NCBI RefSeq assembly: GCF_010093815.1
Contig: NW_022985560.1
Coordinates: 493,501-557,500, forward strand
Direction of reading: 5' to 3'
From: Pseudovirgaria hyperparasitica
Taxonomy: Eukaryota; Ascomycota; Dothideomycetes; Acrospermales; Acrospermaceae
DNA: 64,000 nt
Each line of letters begins with the position of its first letter. The stretch's first letter is position 1. Below the pieces are notes generated by a model. The model worked only from the letters and a program-made list of their open reading frames with translations. It had not been told where the DNA came from and made no database searches. This document shows, piece by piece, positions 1 to 12,187 of the stretch. A program made the translations under genes and the position numbers.

Positions 1-400
1 TCTTGTGCAGTACGGAGGAACCTTTTTGGTAGCCGCCGGTATCTTCCCTTGTAGTCCACTTATTCTTGGGTGGCTTTCAAATGATCTCGCGCCGCATTAA
101 GTGCGAGCTACAGGAGCTGGATCCAGATCACCAGTGCGAACATGGCAGCTTTTATCGCGACGTTGGCGTATCGTAGGGTGGATGTGTAGGTACAGGTATC
201 GTGGTTAGCCTTAACTAACACCCCCCTGGCCTCGATTCAACTTGGGTGTGCTAGGCCTTACCCTGACTCTGATTGTGATTAATTCGATCTACATAAAAAC
301 GGAGAACAACTGTAATCGAGAGCAGGGTAAACGTTATGACCGCCTGGATGATTTTCGTGGTCGTGAGGAGAGGCTGGGCTTCATGCATCCAGAGTTCTGA
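1..400 (+). pseudogene. Decayed 3' end of an MFS transporter (allantoate permease / anion:cation symporter type)
   Basis: Three reading frames in turn give the expected C-terminus of a fungal Dal5-type MFS permease. First comes a helix ending in LGWLSNDLAPH (from base 2), then after an in-frame TAA at about 104 the conserved RATGAG. A frame change leads to QITSANMAAFIATLAY (to about 175), and after another break (from about 222) FNLGVLGLTLTLIVINSIYIK leads into a charged tail ending HPEF and TGA at 398-400. The order HxxRATGAG, xxANxAAFIATxxY, NLGxLGL, YIKxEN, HPEF is what the family shows at its end. No GT-AG intron removes the stop or joins the last two parts, because the TAA at about 222 lies in the same frame just before the final segment. 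The gene continues off the left edge, so an intact paralogue elsewhere cannot be excluded. Confidence 0.6.
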
Positions 401-828
401 TACACTGTCTAAGTCTCGACGATGCGAAACACAGCATGTATTGTAAGTCTACTTTATTACATCTAGCGCTAATATGCATCTAAAGTATGATAGAGTCCAA
501 CATAAATTTGTTTACCATGAGTAACTCAGGAGACTCTTCCGCCCCGGACCGAACTGTTTACCTGGTACCATGGAACGCACACCAAACAACACGTCGTCCT
601 ATGCAGAGCCATAACATCAAAAATCGAATTACTCTATACCACGGTACCGATAAAAGACAGTCTACCAGAGTCCATATCCACAATCCAAATATACATAGGA
701 TCTGCAGCCGTGCGAAAATTCCTTTCATCATCATATACACCACATAAACATACTCACGACATACTCACAATATACACAAACACAACCACGAAAACCCACA
801 ACACAAACTAAACATCCTCACCACTACA
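401..828. other. Intergenic, no gene seen
   Basis: Mixed-composition DNA between the transporter relic and the small membrane protein gene. An 86-codon open frame at 487-747 has no recognisable features and no splice partner. The last 100 bases are rich in A and C and probably form the leader of the next gene. Confidence 0.5.
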
Positions 829-1372
829 ATGCCACCCCTCCCAATAAGTATCCGCGCTATTGGCGATAACCATATCCACTGCATCCACAACTTTCCACAA
901 CTCCTCATCACAAAAGCTCAACTCCCCCTCTCCAAACCTGGAACCATCACCACCACCACGCTCACCTCCTTGAATACCCTCAACCACCTCAATGGCACCA
1001 CCTCCATGCTCTCCGAAAACACCACCTGCTCATTCCTCCATACCCAAGAGCATCCGCTCGCCCCCTCGCCTGTCGGCATCCCTGGAGTCACTGTTCTCGG
1101 CTTCTTCAAGGTGGTCTTCATGGTGACGGCGACGTATATTGTTGCCCTCATTGTTATTGCGATCTTTGTGAGTCTGTGCATGTCTGTATATGAGACCTGT
1201 GAGTATATTCGTAATGGCCTGCCTGGTTGTGTAGAATAAATTTGGACTGACCCGTGGTGTAGGTTTATTGTCGACGGGCGCTGTCGACATGGAGACGGAA
1301 GGATTGAAGGTCAGCGAAGACAAGGAGAAGGAGGAGTATCCCGGGTTGGGGGTGAGGGCTGTTGAGGTATGA
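829..1372 (+). CDS. Small single-pass membrane protein, unknown function (join 829..1198, 1263..1372)
   Basis: Not recognised. Joining two exons across a 64-nt GT-AG intron (donor GTGAGT at 1199, acceptor GTGTAG ending 1262) gives 159 residues. The first 85 residues are Thr/Ser/Leu-rich with several possible N-glycosylation sites (NGT, ENTT). Residues about 90-118 form one strongly hydrophobic helix (GFFKVVFMVTATYIVALIVI). The last 35 residues are hydrophilic and acidic and end VRAVEV. The intron is supported because the second exon stays open in the right phase and continues in a charged cytosolic-like tail. The start ATG lies in the context ctacaATGCC. No signal peptide is obvious, so a type II or type III one-pass topology is inferred. 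Conservation in other species is unknown, and the gene could be lineage-specific. Confidence 0.5.
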
Positions 1373-1591
1373 GCGTCGAAGTAAAATTACAAGAGCAACA
1401 GGGGGGCAGAGTCCGTTGCTTGCATCTCTGTAGGAAGAGAGAGCAGGACATCTGTGTCTTGGCATACTATCATCACATGTCTTCTTGTGCAAGCCGAATT
1501 AGATACAAGGTATGGATATATGTACACGAAGGTGCGAGAAAATATGAATACAATCATACTATGTCCAACAGAAGCGAAGAATGCAGACATG

Positions 1592-4500
1592 CTATACAAG
1601 CCCGAAGCGACGGCCCAGCCGACCCAATAAACCCTGCTTTCTCGTGGCCCAGAAGGCGTTAAACGGTTCGCTCTCACAGAACTGAACCTTCTCTTGGCCC
1701 TCAAATTGGGCTTCCCACTTGCGCATCGCCTCACCACTGCTGGCCGAGATCTGCCGCATTTTCTCGCGGTATTGTGCGCGCTCTTCCAACTCTCTCAAAT
1801 GGCGAGCATCGGAGCCCAAATCCTCATTGAGTTCTTCCTTCATAATTGCCTCATGCCGCCGCTTGCGGCACTGTGTGTACTCGTGTCGTGGATTTTTATT
1901 CTCCCAGATGTCAAGTTCAACTTCCCATTGCTCCTCAGAATCCAAGTTCTCGGGTCGAAGGACTCTCTGTCCGTTGACAACGTTCATGACGTTGGCAGTC
2001 CAGCCTACAAGCTCTCGAGTGGAGCGATAGTGTACACTCTCCCATTCTAAGTCGAAATCGGCCCACGTGCGGCTACCTTTATTAGCATTATCATCGATTT
2101 GTTGCTGCTTTCCAACTGCAGGCTCAGACACTATCTCTCTATTCATTAGTTGTGCTGCTATCTCTCGCCCGATTTGCTCCTTGTGGGCGTTAGCGTCGTC
2201 TATTTCTTCGTCCGTGTATGGTTCCGCAAAAATATTCATAAAACCAGTGGTAGTTGCATCGAAGTGAAAGCGTATTGACTGAAGTAATTAGCGTCTTCTT
2301 ACAACCCATGACATACCCTTACCTGTTTAGGGAACCTTTTGGTCGCTTTATCGAAAATATGTTCTATCAATGCAAATGTGTATTTGAATTCAGCATTGCC
2401 AAGTGCAGGCTTTGAAGTTCCATGAATGATATAATCCATCATTTCCAAGCCTAAATATTGGAATCCGAACATTCGTTTGACATTGTGATATGCCAAAAAA
2501 ATGCCGTCCATGTTGCCCATTCGTGCTTGGGAAAGGTATTTAACCAGCGTTCCCCTGCTCAAGTCCACCATCTCTCTCTCGTAAGACTCCCACGTTCCAT
2601 TGGGAAAGCGAATATTGTAATCGGCATAGTCCTGATAGTTGGCAACATCTTGCCGGATTGGATGAACAGCTCTCGTCTTCAAGTCGAAGACTCCAGTGCC
2701 TGGAAGACGCGGGTCGTGTGAATCAAGTTGCGATCTCATCATGAATTTGCCTAGGGTTGAGAACTGGTAACTCTCGCTATCGGTTCTGCTCTGATGTCCG
2801 GCTTCGTTGGCCCTGCACGACCTATACTTTTCAAAGTCTTCGGTAGACCGCGTGAGTAATTTCTCTAGGACATGGCCCAGGCGCGATAGGACATTTTCCA
2901 TATCATACGCCTTGTCAGGATCGACAGCGTATGAACCATTCTTCCAGCGTAGGAAGATGCCTGCGGGTGAAGAATAGAATGGCGTTGGCTGTCTTTTTCC
3001 AGACGGCACCTTTTCGATGTTAAGCTCTCGTTTCAACGATAAGAAACGGTGAACCTGGCCCATGACAGAAGATATACTAGACGTTGAGCACGTATAACGC
3101 ATCCTGTGTTGTGATGCGAGCTGGGCCATCGTCGTGTCCTTTGAAGATGTAAGGAACGGATTGAGAGCATCAAAATTGAAGTCTTGTATAGGCATGATAT
3201 TTTCGAGGTAAGGGTCAAAATTGTAGACTCCAGACCGCCCATCTCGTAAGGGGTAGATGTGATTGCTACGCATGAGTTAGGGCATGGTCGTTCAGGTAGC
3301 CTGTGCACTTACTGGAATAGTACGCGGTCTAGTCCATGAGCCAGGGGAGGAACTTTGCTTATGTCCACTGGCAGCCCTGATTGCAGTCAATACATTGTTG
3401 TTCGTCCGCATCATGGCCATACATACTCTTCAAGTCCAGTGTTTGCGCCTGTAAGACCAGCCGTTCTCGATCCGGGCTTTCCTCTATCGCTGGTTTGTAT
3501 GGCACGCAAAAGTTCTGCATAGGCTGCCGTACAGCCTTACCAGTATCTTGTTCGCCTTCCCGTCGTACGCTACGCCGAACCATAGCCTCGAGCCCAATCA
3601 AGGACTCAGGTTTACAATCAGCCAGGGTCTTTTCAGTAGCCACTGATCTTCCCCCGGTAATCTGTTGTTTGGCTATTAACCTCTTTGAGGTCGCAATGTG
3701 CCTTCGAGTCCCAACCTCACGTTTGGGGACCGTACTATTTGCATGTGGTCCAGTATAGATAACTGTCCAGACGTCTGATCCGATCTGATACTGTGTCGGT
3801 GATTCGTTTGATTGTCTTTCAGGGTCTTCGACTCCGTTAACATTGGACATGTCTGGCTTCACAAGCTGTACCCCTTCGCGGGCCGCAGTTGTACCATTGT
3901 CTTCGGCGATTGGGCGTGGTGCGAGGATCCGTTTCATTTCCTGTTCCGCGGCTTTTCGTCCTGGTGTATTTACAGTAGGACATCTTCTTATCCGCAGCCG
4001 TTTCACGGACTTGGGTTTCGCGGTAAGATCTACGTCTTTATGTTGGCGTTGTTTGCCAGGGCTGGTTCTCCTCTTAGCATCAACGCTGATATCATGAAGA
4101 TAGTGAGCCTCTTCGCCCGCTGATTTTGGCAATTTCGAAGATTTACGGCGGCGTGTAGATATATTCGAGTGCGCAACTCCTCGTGATCGACTTTTACTAT
4201 CGTTTGCCCCAGACCCCTCGCCCATAGAAGCTTTCGTCGGTATTATAGATCGTTTCAGCTCTCGCTTCACGACCGTACCTGCCTGCTTCTTTTTGCTACA
4301 CTCTTGCTTCATGTCCTTTGTTCCTAACCTTGATGTCAGGGTGTGGCGCATCGAGTCTCCTTCGACAGTAGCGCGGGTTGGGTCCATGGGCGGGCTGGGA
4401 CTAATGTGATTGACGCGTTCGACAACAGCACTATAAAAACGCCTTTGGCGACCATGATGGCTGTTCGTATACCGTCGAGTACAGGGTAACGATAGGACTG

Positions 4501-4603
4501 ATATGGGCGAGGCGTCGAAGCAGTGAGTTATTGGTGTTTCGTGCGGGAAAAGCCGCAGGGCGATGCGGCTGGAAACCACAGAGAAGACGCCATCAATCCG
4601 CAT
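1592..4603 (-). CDS. PET127: Pet127-like mitochondrial RNA processing/degradation factor; complement(join(1592..2278,2323..3265,3313..3376,3427..4603))
   Basis: Pet127 is a membrane-associated mitochondrial protein that takes part in 5' processing and decay of mitochondrial transcripts. Four exons joined in phase (introns of 50, 47 and 44 nt) give 956 residues. Residues 1-390 are basic, low-complexity and start with an Arg-rich, Ser-rich stretch compatible with a mitochondrial presequence. The conserved part starts near residue 395 with LPVDISKVPPLAHGLDRVLF and runs on through YNFDPYLENIMP, FLTSSKDTTMAQLA, YTCSTSSISSVMGQVHRFLS, a region ending in YTFALIEHIF, and after the last intron SIRFHFDATTTGFMNIFAEP. 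These blocks in this order are typical of the Pet127 family. The C-terminal 130 residues are charged and may be coiled coil. The start is the first ATG of the long exon. The divergent neighbour begins 798 bp away at 5402. Confidence 0.88.
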
Positions 4604-5401
4604 GGAGGAGAAGGACTGAAGCCGATCAAAAGGCGAAGATTGTGCAAAGCACCAGCAGCTAAAGTCTCGTAAAAGCAGTGTTCAGACAGAAAAGTTTTGG
4701 CGTATGCCGCTAGTGGGCTGACGGTCTCGGCGCTCCGCCAGTGACTTCCGGTCCGGGGGTCGTCCGTCGTCATCAGCGGAGCGGAAGTGGAGGGAGCATG
4801 CAAGGTCCGCGACTCCGCCACGACATACATGCACCATACCTACACATACACGCGCCTGTTGATAAACCGTACGTCATTTGCCCGAGCCTTCACCTCCGCT
4901 ATTCTGCAGTCTGTTTGACTCTATCTCTATCCTTTCGAGGCTGATCGCAATTTGTCGTAGAGCCGAGGCGATGCCCTGCACCGCTTTCCTCCAGCGTCCG
5001 TGAAGAGTAGTGTTTTACTGTTGTATCTCTACCTTGCCTGGCCAATCTCTTTCACCTAGGTGAATATCTACCCCTAAATGTTGTGATTTGCGAACCTATG
5101 GACTCTGTGATTGACCTATGGCAGGTATTCCACATTTTTACATGCTTGCTGCTACGACTCGCCGTCCTTGGCCTACCTACCTACGCATCGCCAGTCACGT
5201 CACGTCACTCTGATAATGCTAGAAAGAGGAGGTTCTGTCCGCCACGAAACGATGACGATTGGGCCTCGGACAACTCATCTCGAAGGAAACCCAGATCTGC
5301 TGTCGAGCAAACACACTCTTTGAAGTCTTTCACGCTCACTCTCTCGCTCGCTCACGCATTTTATATACCCCTCACCATCGATTTGGCAGCAGCTTCGCAC
5401 C
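4604..5401. promoter_or_regulatory. Divergent intergenic region between PET127 and the PH-LRR gene
   Basis: About 800 bp separate two divergently transcribed genes, so both promoters should lie here. Just upstream of the plus-strand ATG at 5402 is a CT-rich run (ctcactctctcgctcgctca, 5335-5354) followed by ttttatatacccc at about 5361-5373, a TATA-like element common upstream of fungal start sites. Open frames in this stretch (for example 5083-5448) have no protein features. Confidence 0.4.
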
Positions 5402-8400
5402 ATGCCAAAATTACACCTGGAATCAGACTCCAGCCTCAAGCGCCGTAGTCTTTTCGCAAGAACTCCTCTTCGCGCACTGACTCCCATTAACACAGACGAT
5501 CTGGATGGAAACAGTGGCTCTAGTACAAATCTACTGAAAAAGCGACGTGCTTCTTCGGCTGCATCGCATGCGGTTAATCAGATTCGCGATAAACCTCCTA
5601 CAAGTCCACACGCACATAGTCCTGCTTCGCCCTCACGCTCCGAAAAGCCGACCCGAGGCGCACTGTCGAGGCCGGCATCTTTAATGGGCTCATGGAAACT
5701 CTCGCGATCATCGGACAGCTACGATGATATCGGGCTGCTACCTTCCAGTACAAAGTCCTCGTTTGCTGAAACTGAAGATGGGGAAGCCTCCTATTACCCT
5801 TCCGAGGTCCTGTTGCACGGGGAGGTTCAAACGAGTAGCTCCATGTTCCGAAAGAAGCGGGAATATCTAGTGCTTACCGAGACACACCTAGTCCGGTTCA
5901 AGAGCCAACAAAAGGCGACAGAGTCTTTCAGCAGGTACGCCAAGTCTTACCTCTTGAAACTACTGCTTGACTGATTCACTAGCGTCTCTCCATCCGTTCA
6001 CCGTATTCAAGCAGCAAGACATTCTTATTCACCATCCACAGGCTCAATGCACGATCTAACATCGGGACTGTCCGAACATTCAGGTGAGCGCGAATTGGGC
6101 ACTCCCTTGAGGCACGTTGTCGGGGTTTACCGCCTTGATGATGGACGACCCTGGTTCGCTTTGGAAATTGCAAGCTTGGATGAAAAAAACAACAATGCAT
6201 CTGCCATGACACTGCAATTTGGTGAGCCCAAAGACATGGATTTGTGGCTCAGGTCGATCCGCGAAGCGGCTAACCGAGTAAGAAGGGCTGATGCAGCCCC
6301 TATATCACTCGCAAATTCAACAATGGTTGCACGAGTGGTCGAGCGAGAACAAGATTATGAGCCGCCCAATTTCTCGATTCATAAAGTGGTACTTCGACCG
6401 GGTACCAAGAACAGTCGGTCCTCTTCATCTGACGATATCCTCAGGGTTGCCACGACAGTATGTTTCCTTGCGATTGGAGTTCACAAGGTCCACCTGATTC
6501 CACTCAGTAGATCGTCCTCACGTGGCACTACCTCTACCCTCGGTTCACAGACTGTTCAAGAATCGCATGGCGTTCTCACCTTGACCTATATGGAAGTTGA
6601 CGAGGTCGACGACAGTTTTGAGATGACCTTTCGTACGCCTCTCCGTAAGCCCAAAGTATTCCAGCTTGCCAGCCTAGCGTCCCACGAGATCGCAATACGT
6701 CTAAGGGCAATGGAAGAACAGCTACGACCTGAATGGGAATCGCGGCCATTCAAGCTCTTCCTGCCGAAAAATGTGAGTGATGACATTCTACGGAATGCGA
6801 ATGCGAATGCGCACGCTGTCGACCTGGATTCTCTCGACCGAACACTGATCGGCTATTGTGTTGCATATGATGTCAATCCCAGCAGTATTAGGTACAAGAT
6901 AACACACCCGGAGGATGATGGACCTTGTTTCCAATTGCTTCCACCTGTTGACCGCCGCACGGGTCAGTATGGAATGACAGAACTACTTGCCATTATGCGG
7001 GCTCTTAGATACAACGAAACGTTTGGTTCGCTATCCTTTGCAGATGTACAACTTGACACACTGAACGGTGTGGCTGACGGCTACGGCTTCGAACATGTCT
7101 GTACAAAGACCAAGCGAGGAACTCCGATTCAGATGAGCTCGGAGAAACTTAATGAAGCTTCGCTTCTCGTCCAAGAAATCCGGGCGTTAGCTGTTACGAA
7201 TAGGAAACTTCGACGCTTAGATTTCACATCGTGCATTCTTCGAAGACCCTCCAATGGCGACGAGACGGGACGCGGGCGTGACCTGGGCTGTGGAATCGTG
7301 GAGGCCTTGTTCCCTCTATGCAAGCATAACACCACAAATGTTGATTGGATCATCCTGAACAACATTCAGCTCGGTGAGACTGATTTAGACTACCTCGTCG
7401 AAGCAGCCGTGCTTCGGACATGTCACTTTCGAGGATTCGGGTTCTCCAACACTGGTCTCTCTGATCGCACGTTATCGTTTGTTCTTGATGCTCTTCGAAA
7501 CCAGGAAAACACATTGGAGGCACTGGACCTTTCTCGAAACATTGCTCGCATCACTCCATCTTCATTTGACTCGCACATCGGTGCCTTTGCGTTCATCCGA
7601 AAGCTCAATCTTGCCAACCTAAGCCGAACGTCTGGTCCAGAACCGTTGATGTCCGCAGAAACACTGGACGTATGGAGGCTTTCTGAGCTAACACTCAGTG
7701 GTGTTCCACTTAATACTGCAAGCGTGGATGCACTTTGTATGTACCTCCACAACTTCAAGCAGTCCAAAGGATTACGTGAGCTCTGCCTAGATCATACTTT
7801 CTTGAATGGCAAGGACATTGCCTTGATCATGCAAACTATGACGGAGAATCCAGGCGAGGGCCGTGAGATGCACCTTGATGTGAGCCAAAACAACATAGAG
7901 CTAGGGCTTGTAGAGGTATTTCTGCACCCAAATCTTGATCTTTTTGATCAAAGCTAATATATCTCTAGTTCACGCGTGCAATCGCCAGCGGGTATGCACC
8001 GAAATATTTGACATTGCGACTGCTCGAGTTTGAAGACGAAGGAGCCTTCCGTAAACTTGTTCTAGCCATTGCAGCGAACACGACCATCCTATCACTCGAT
8101 TTCTCTCAAGCTTCTCTACCCAGTGATGCTTCGGACGCAACATGCAAAGCTCTGGAAAAGATGTTCTCGGATAACAGGACCTTGCAGTATCTGGACATCT
8201 CTGGGGAAGAATCACGATTAGAGACTACCAAGCTAGGCGTAGGTGTCAATCGAGCCCTGTGGGGATTGACTGAGAACACTTCTCTGCGGACGCTGTGGAT
8301 TCGTTGTAAGCATCTCCGTTATGTTAGCCTCCTTTGCTAATACTCCTCAGTTCAGAAATTAGGTATACAAGGAGCCAGTACGCTCGCAGATGTACTTAAA

Positions 8401-9039
8401 AGTAATCAGACATTGACTGAAGTACACTGCGAGCACAACGGAATAAACCTCTCTGGGTTTACCGACCTAGTAAACGCTCTTAACCGCAACACAACACTGC
8501 TGTATCTCCCAGAGATGGACGAAAGTCGACAAATAGCTCTGAAGCAAACAGAAGATCAGGTCAAGCAGATGCGTGATGATGTGCCCGCTCAAGGGCCAAG
8601 CAAAGCAAGCTCTGCGCGCACTAAGTTTGCCAATATGGTTGGAATGCCGACCATTGCCATCGGCAAAGATAGAACCTCTCCTGGCCCATCGTCACTGTCC
8701 GACCAAGATATAAAAGCCGCACTTGCACTTGTAGATGAGAGCTGGGATCGCCAAGTTTACCGGCTACGTCTGTATCTCCAGCGTAATATCGACATAGCGA
8801 ACGGTGTCCCTACCAACCTTGAGATCGACGAGGAAGACTTCGAACGGCCGGACACAGGCACTGGAAGTATCAGTAAGATGATTGAGCAAGCGAAGATCGA
8901 TAGCACTCCAACATTGGAGAAGCAAATCAGCTTCAGCGCTTACCTCGATACTACAATGCCTTCCTCTGGCACGACTACTGACGAGAGAGAGCAAGATGAA
9001 CTGGACTTCTACAAGGAAATAGCTTCAAAGCTACCATAG
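5402..9039 (+). CDS. PH domain plus leucine-rich-repeat protein, CARMIL-like layout; join(5402..5934,5983..7915,7969..8305,8351..9039)
   Basis: Three short introns (48, 53 and 45 nt) join in phase to give 1163 residues. Residues 1-130 are Ser/Arg/Pro-rich and disordered. Residues about 135-285 look like a pleckstrin-homology domain interrupted by an insert: the first strands carry SEVLLHGEVQ and REYLVLTETHLVRF, and the end carries WFALEIA and the helix MDLWLRSIREAANRV with the usual Trp. A second beta-rich segment follows (about 300-440). Residues about 470-1010 contain irregular leucine-rich repeats of the ribonuclease-inhibitor type (LRRLDFTSC, LEALDLSRNI, LRELCLDHTFL, TILSLDFSQASL, LQYLDISGEE, LRTLWIR). 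The order PH, linker, long LRR, disordered tail resembles CARMIL proteins, but I cannot show capping-protein binding. Lipid binding at the cell cortex is an inference. The last 150 residues are polar, with a short helical segment around DESWDRQVYRLRLYLQRN. Confidence 0.8.
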
Positions 9040-9688
9040 AGCCATGGTACATTTTGGTTTTTATGCATTCGGACGACGACACGAATACACATGGCTTTAC
9101 GCAAGAGCTACTCAGACCCTCCATCCAACCTTCACTGTCCCTAACAACATCCGCGTCTTGTACCATATTTCCACCATCAAAGTAAGCGACCTGTACCAAG
9201 TCGATGTACCTTCTTCTGCTTCTGATTCAGTCAATTGGGTACGGTTTGGATTTGAATGGCGTGACCTTGGGATATGTACAAAGGTGCTTCCCATGGCACC
9301 AGAACGTTTCTGTTTTCATACTTAAAACATATACATATGTCTGTTAGACGCATTGATCACAAGGAATCGCTATCACTATATCATAATGTATCAATTTCTC
9401 CTCAATATGCACGCCTGTACATAACTTGATCGAGCATTGAACCTCTAACGCCGAGCTCGTAACTCAACACGGATTCTGGCAGTGGGGCATCCATCATACT
9501 AAAACTAAGCGCCGGAGTTTAGTGCATGGATGAACATCATCGATCGGAACCCAACCTAGAAACCACAACACACAACACATATATGTACAGACTTTCCATC
9601 CGGAAGAAGTGTGGTAAAGTCCTCTTTAACCTGCTACAATCGAAACTCATGTGAGCGCTCATCCCACCACATCACCGTCTCAAAAACC
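9040..9688. other. Intergenic, no gene seen
   Basis: Contains the 3' flank of the PH-LRR gene and the upstream region of the small membrane protein gene. Open frames at 9044-9325 and its antisense lack protein character. No tRNA or repeat was noticed. Confidence 0.5.
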
Positions 9689-10390
9689 ATGGTGCGCGAT
9701 GAACACACGCACCATGTCAAGCTGTCCGACAAGGAAATGACGCGCGCGGGCGCAGAGAGCATGCGAGGCGCATTGGCCGGTGGTACAAAGGTACGTACGT
9801 GTATGTATATACCTGTCTACCTACCACCCAATCTCCCCCTCGTCCAATCCTCAATCTCACCGGTATGACGGCGCTTCTGGAGGTCTTACTGGTCGCACGC
9901 AAACGTGTCACGTGCGCACGCGCGCCCGGCGTCGTCGCAGGGAGCTCGAGATATGTAAATGATGAGTCTTGGCTTGTGAGGGAGATGAGACGGGCTGGCT
10001 GACGTGGTGAATGGTGGAATACAGTGGGCGTTCATAGGCGGGGCGTGCGCAGTCGCGGCATGGAGATTCTCGCCTGTGTATCGGGGCTTGACGATACAGT
10101 TCAAAGTGTATGTCGTCCTTTTCCATCTCTGATACATTTGTTACATCATTTCCCCTTTACATATTAGATCCTTGCTGATGACCTTTAGCTTCCTACAAAT
10201 GTCGTTCATGACATTTGGCTCCATCGTGGGGGCGGAAAAGAGGCTGCGGCAACATGAGTTGGATGTGAGGCGAGAGAAGAAGTTTAAGCGGGATGCGGAA
10301 GTGTGGAGAAGATTTGAAGTTGATTTCGAGGAGAGTGGGACATCCGAAGCCAGTGAAAAGAGAAGTTTTAGGCGCAGTGAGGATCAATGA
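9689..10390 (+). CDS. Small two-pass membrane protein, Rcf2/HIG1-like layout; join(9689..9790,10025..10107,10189..10390)
   Basis: Three exons give a 128-residue protein. The start ATG sits in aaaaaccATGG. The N-terminus reads HTHHVKLSDKEMTRAGAES, then a Gly/Ala-rich helix (WAFIGGACAVAAWRF, residues about 35-49), the polar turn SPVYRGLTIQFK, and a second helix (FLQMSFMTFGSIVGAEKRL). A highly charged C-terminal tail rich in Arg, Glu and Lys follows. The pattern of an acidic or His start, two short Gly-rich helices joined by PxxRxLTxxxK, and AE plus basic residues is like the N-terminal half of yeast Rcf2 and HIG1-type inner-membrane proteins. The resemblance is by eye only, so a mitochondrial location is inferred. 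The second intron has a nearby alternative acceptor (after ATATTAG at about 10167). The acceptor at 10187-10188 was chosen because it restores KVFLQMS in phase. Confidence 0.65.
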
Positions 10391-10560
10391 GGCTAGAATC
10401 TGTCTGTAGACTCGAGAGTAAGGACGAACGCTGAAATACTTCTGACACGTTGGCTAGATCGACAAAATATTTGTTTTGTGGTGATTATATTGTACTATAG
10501 TATAGAGACGCAAATTTATGAACCGCAAACTTAAGACTACCCATGCGATCCCTCATGCTA

Positions 10561-11763
10561 TCAGCCCAAACGGCGCCCAGGTCCACGATTCCATGACGCG
10601 CCTGTGGTTCTGCCGGCATTCGGCTCGTCCACATCTCCAGGCGGCGCGAACGCAGTACCGTAAGCTCGCGGTCTCGGCCCTACATGGTCGGCGCCAAAAG
10701 CTTGTGCGATCAGTCGCGGAGTCTTGATCCATGGTTCCCTGCTGCCACCGCCAAAGGCCGGCCATATACGGGTGAAAAAATCATAAAGATGGGCAGCGAA
10801 GATCCCGGTGGACTGCTCCAAACAGACAGTAGGACCTTCCATGATAAAGGACATCAGGAGCATGGCGAGAGGAAGATATTTGGCAGGGAAATTGATGATG
10901 AAAAATTGAATTTGGACATTCGGATTGTCCTGACTGTAGGTGTAGGCAAAGGCGAGAGTAAGAGCTGCGTAGTTCGTGAGTAGGATGTGTAAGGCTGATG
11001 GTTGTAGTACGTACCGGACATGAAAAAGAATCCACCTAGGCCAAGGCCACAAGCAACCTAGTGAGAGCTTGTCAGCAACCAGAATTGACAAAATGCTCAT
11101 TTGTTACACTCAGTGTTCACGCAAATATGATAGTGATGATATGTAGGGTGTCATTACCCCCACCTGCAATCCGGGGCTGCAGCCAGGTTCTCAAGTGACA
11201 TCCCACCATGCTCACACCCCATACAGTCCTAAATGATTGACTTTTTTGCGAATGATGGGACCTGTATGAAATGCAAGGGTAATCTCCCTCCGTTCCAGGA
11301 ACCGCTCTCAGCTATTGATAGCTGGACGGGCAGATATAGGAGGTTTTACACGACACGCACGCAACAAGGCAATGTTCAGAAGCAGGAGCGCGACGTACCA
11401 CTATGCTCGTCATCACGAAGAGTGTATATGTGAAGAAGTCTCCTGGTCTGCTAAAGCGGGGACTTCCAGTCTCCAAACTGCTGCCATATCGATATAAGAA
11501 GAAGGGATCCAGGATGATTCCCAGCTTTGGCCCTGTCACTAGGAAGGCAGTCATAGGTCGCCATATCTCGGGAGGAAGCTTGAACACTTGTCGTGATATG
11601 AATGCGAAAGGATATAGCGGGATGAGTTTGCCATGTCCTAGCAATGACACGATAAGAGCAGAAGCTGCAAGGGTTCTGTGGACAAATCAGCTGGGAACCA
11701 AACGGGTTGTAAATAGTTGAGGTCTTACCTAGACACTGGCGGTGCCTGCCAGAAGACATCCAT
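10561..11763 (-). CDS. DER1: Derlin (Der1/Dfm1 family ERAD rhomboid pseudoprotease); complement(join(10561..10964,11015..11057,11399..11675,11729..11763))
   Basis: Derlins sit in the ER membrane and form part of the channel that moves misfolded proteins out for degradation. Four exons give 252 residues. The start MDVFWQAPPVSR is the typical derlin N-terminus. It is followed by FKLPPEIWRPMTAFLVTGP, the loop PFFLYRYGSSLETGSPRFS, GDFFTYTLFVMTSIV, the micro-exon LGLGGFFFMS, AYTYSQDNPNVQIQFF, KYLPLAMLLMSFIMEGP, and HLYDFFTRIWPAFGGG. Several hydrophobic segments match the six-helix rhomboid-like fold. The C-terminus is short and ends GPGRRLG. No SHP box (p97/Cdc48-binding motif) is evident to me. 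The third exon is only 43 nt and the intron before it is long (11058-11398, 341 nt) compared with others here, so that junction is the least certain. The upstream neighbour SIS1 lies 424 bp away on the same strand. Confidence 0.88.
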
Positions 11764-12187
11764 AATGATTCAATTCTTCTTGATAACTTGGTTAAGCTTG
11801 AGAAGAGGAGATGAAAGCTGGAGGATGTAGTCTGGAGGCAGCTGAAGATTTGGTGAAAGGTCAAGGTGGCTTTTCGAAGGTCGGTGCAGTCAGCCCGTGG
11901 AAAAAAGTCATGCGTGCTGCCTGGCGCGTGAATCCTGTCTCAGGCAGCAATATTGGCACAACACGTTCGATTTGGAACATGAAGAGCGAATTCACGCAAC
12001 ACATGTTGATTGTGGATGCTCAGTTTTTGAGTACGGTTATGCACCGCATTCTACGTTTGAAAAAAAACGGCATGACTACATAACTGGCTTCTGAAACCCA
12101 GCCTCCTTATACGTCAACATCATACATGAGGGAAAACTCCAGACGCCGCTACTTATGCTTTCATGAATTCTCCTACTATCATTTGTC
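11764..12187. other. Short intergenic region between SIS1 and the derlin gene
   Basis: About 420 bp holding the terminator side of SIS1 and the promoter side of the derlin gene, both on the minus strand. Open frames on the plus strand (11811-12083) are not supported by codon pattern or family features. Confidence 0.45.

Noticed and set aside
487-747. 86-codon frame
   Set aside because: No motif, no splice partner, composition not coding-like.
5083-5448. 121-codon frame upstream of the PH-LRR gene
   Set aside because: Lies in the divergent promoter, overlaps the real start in another frame, and has no protein features.
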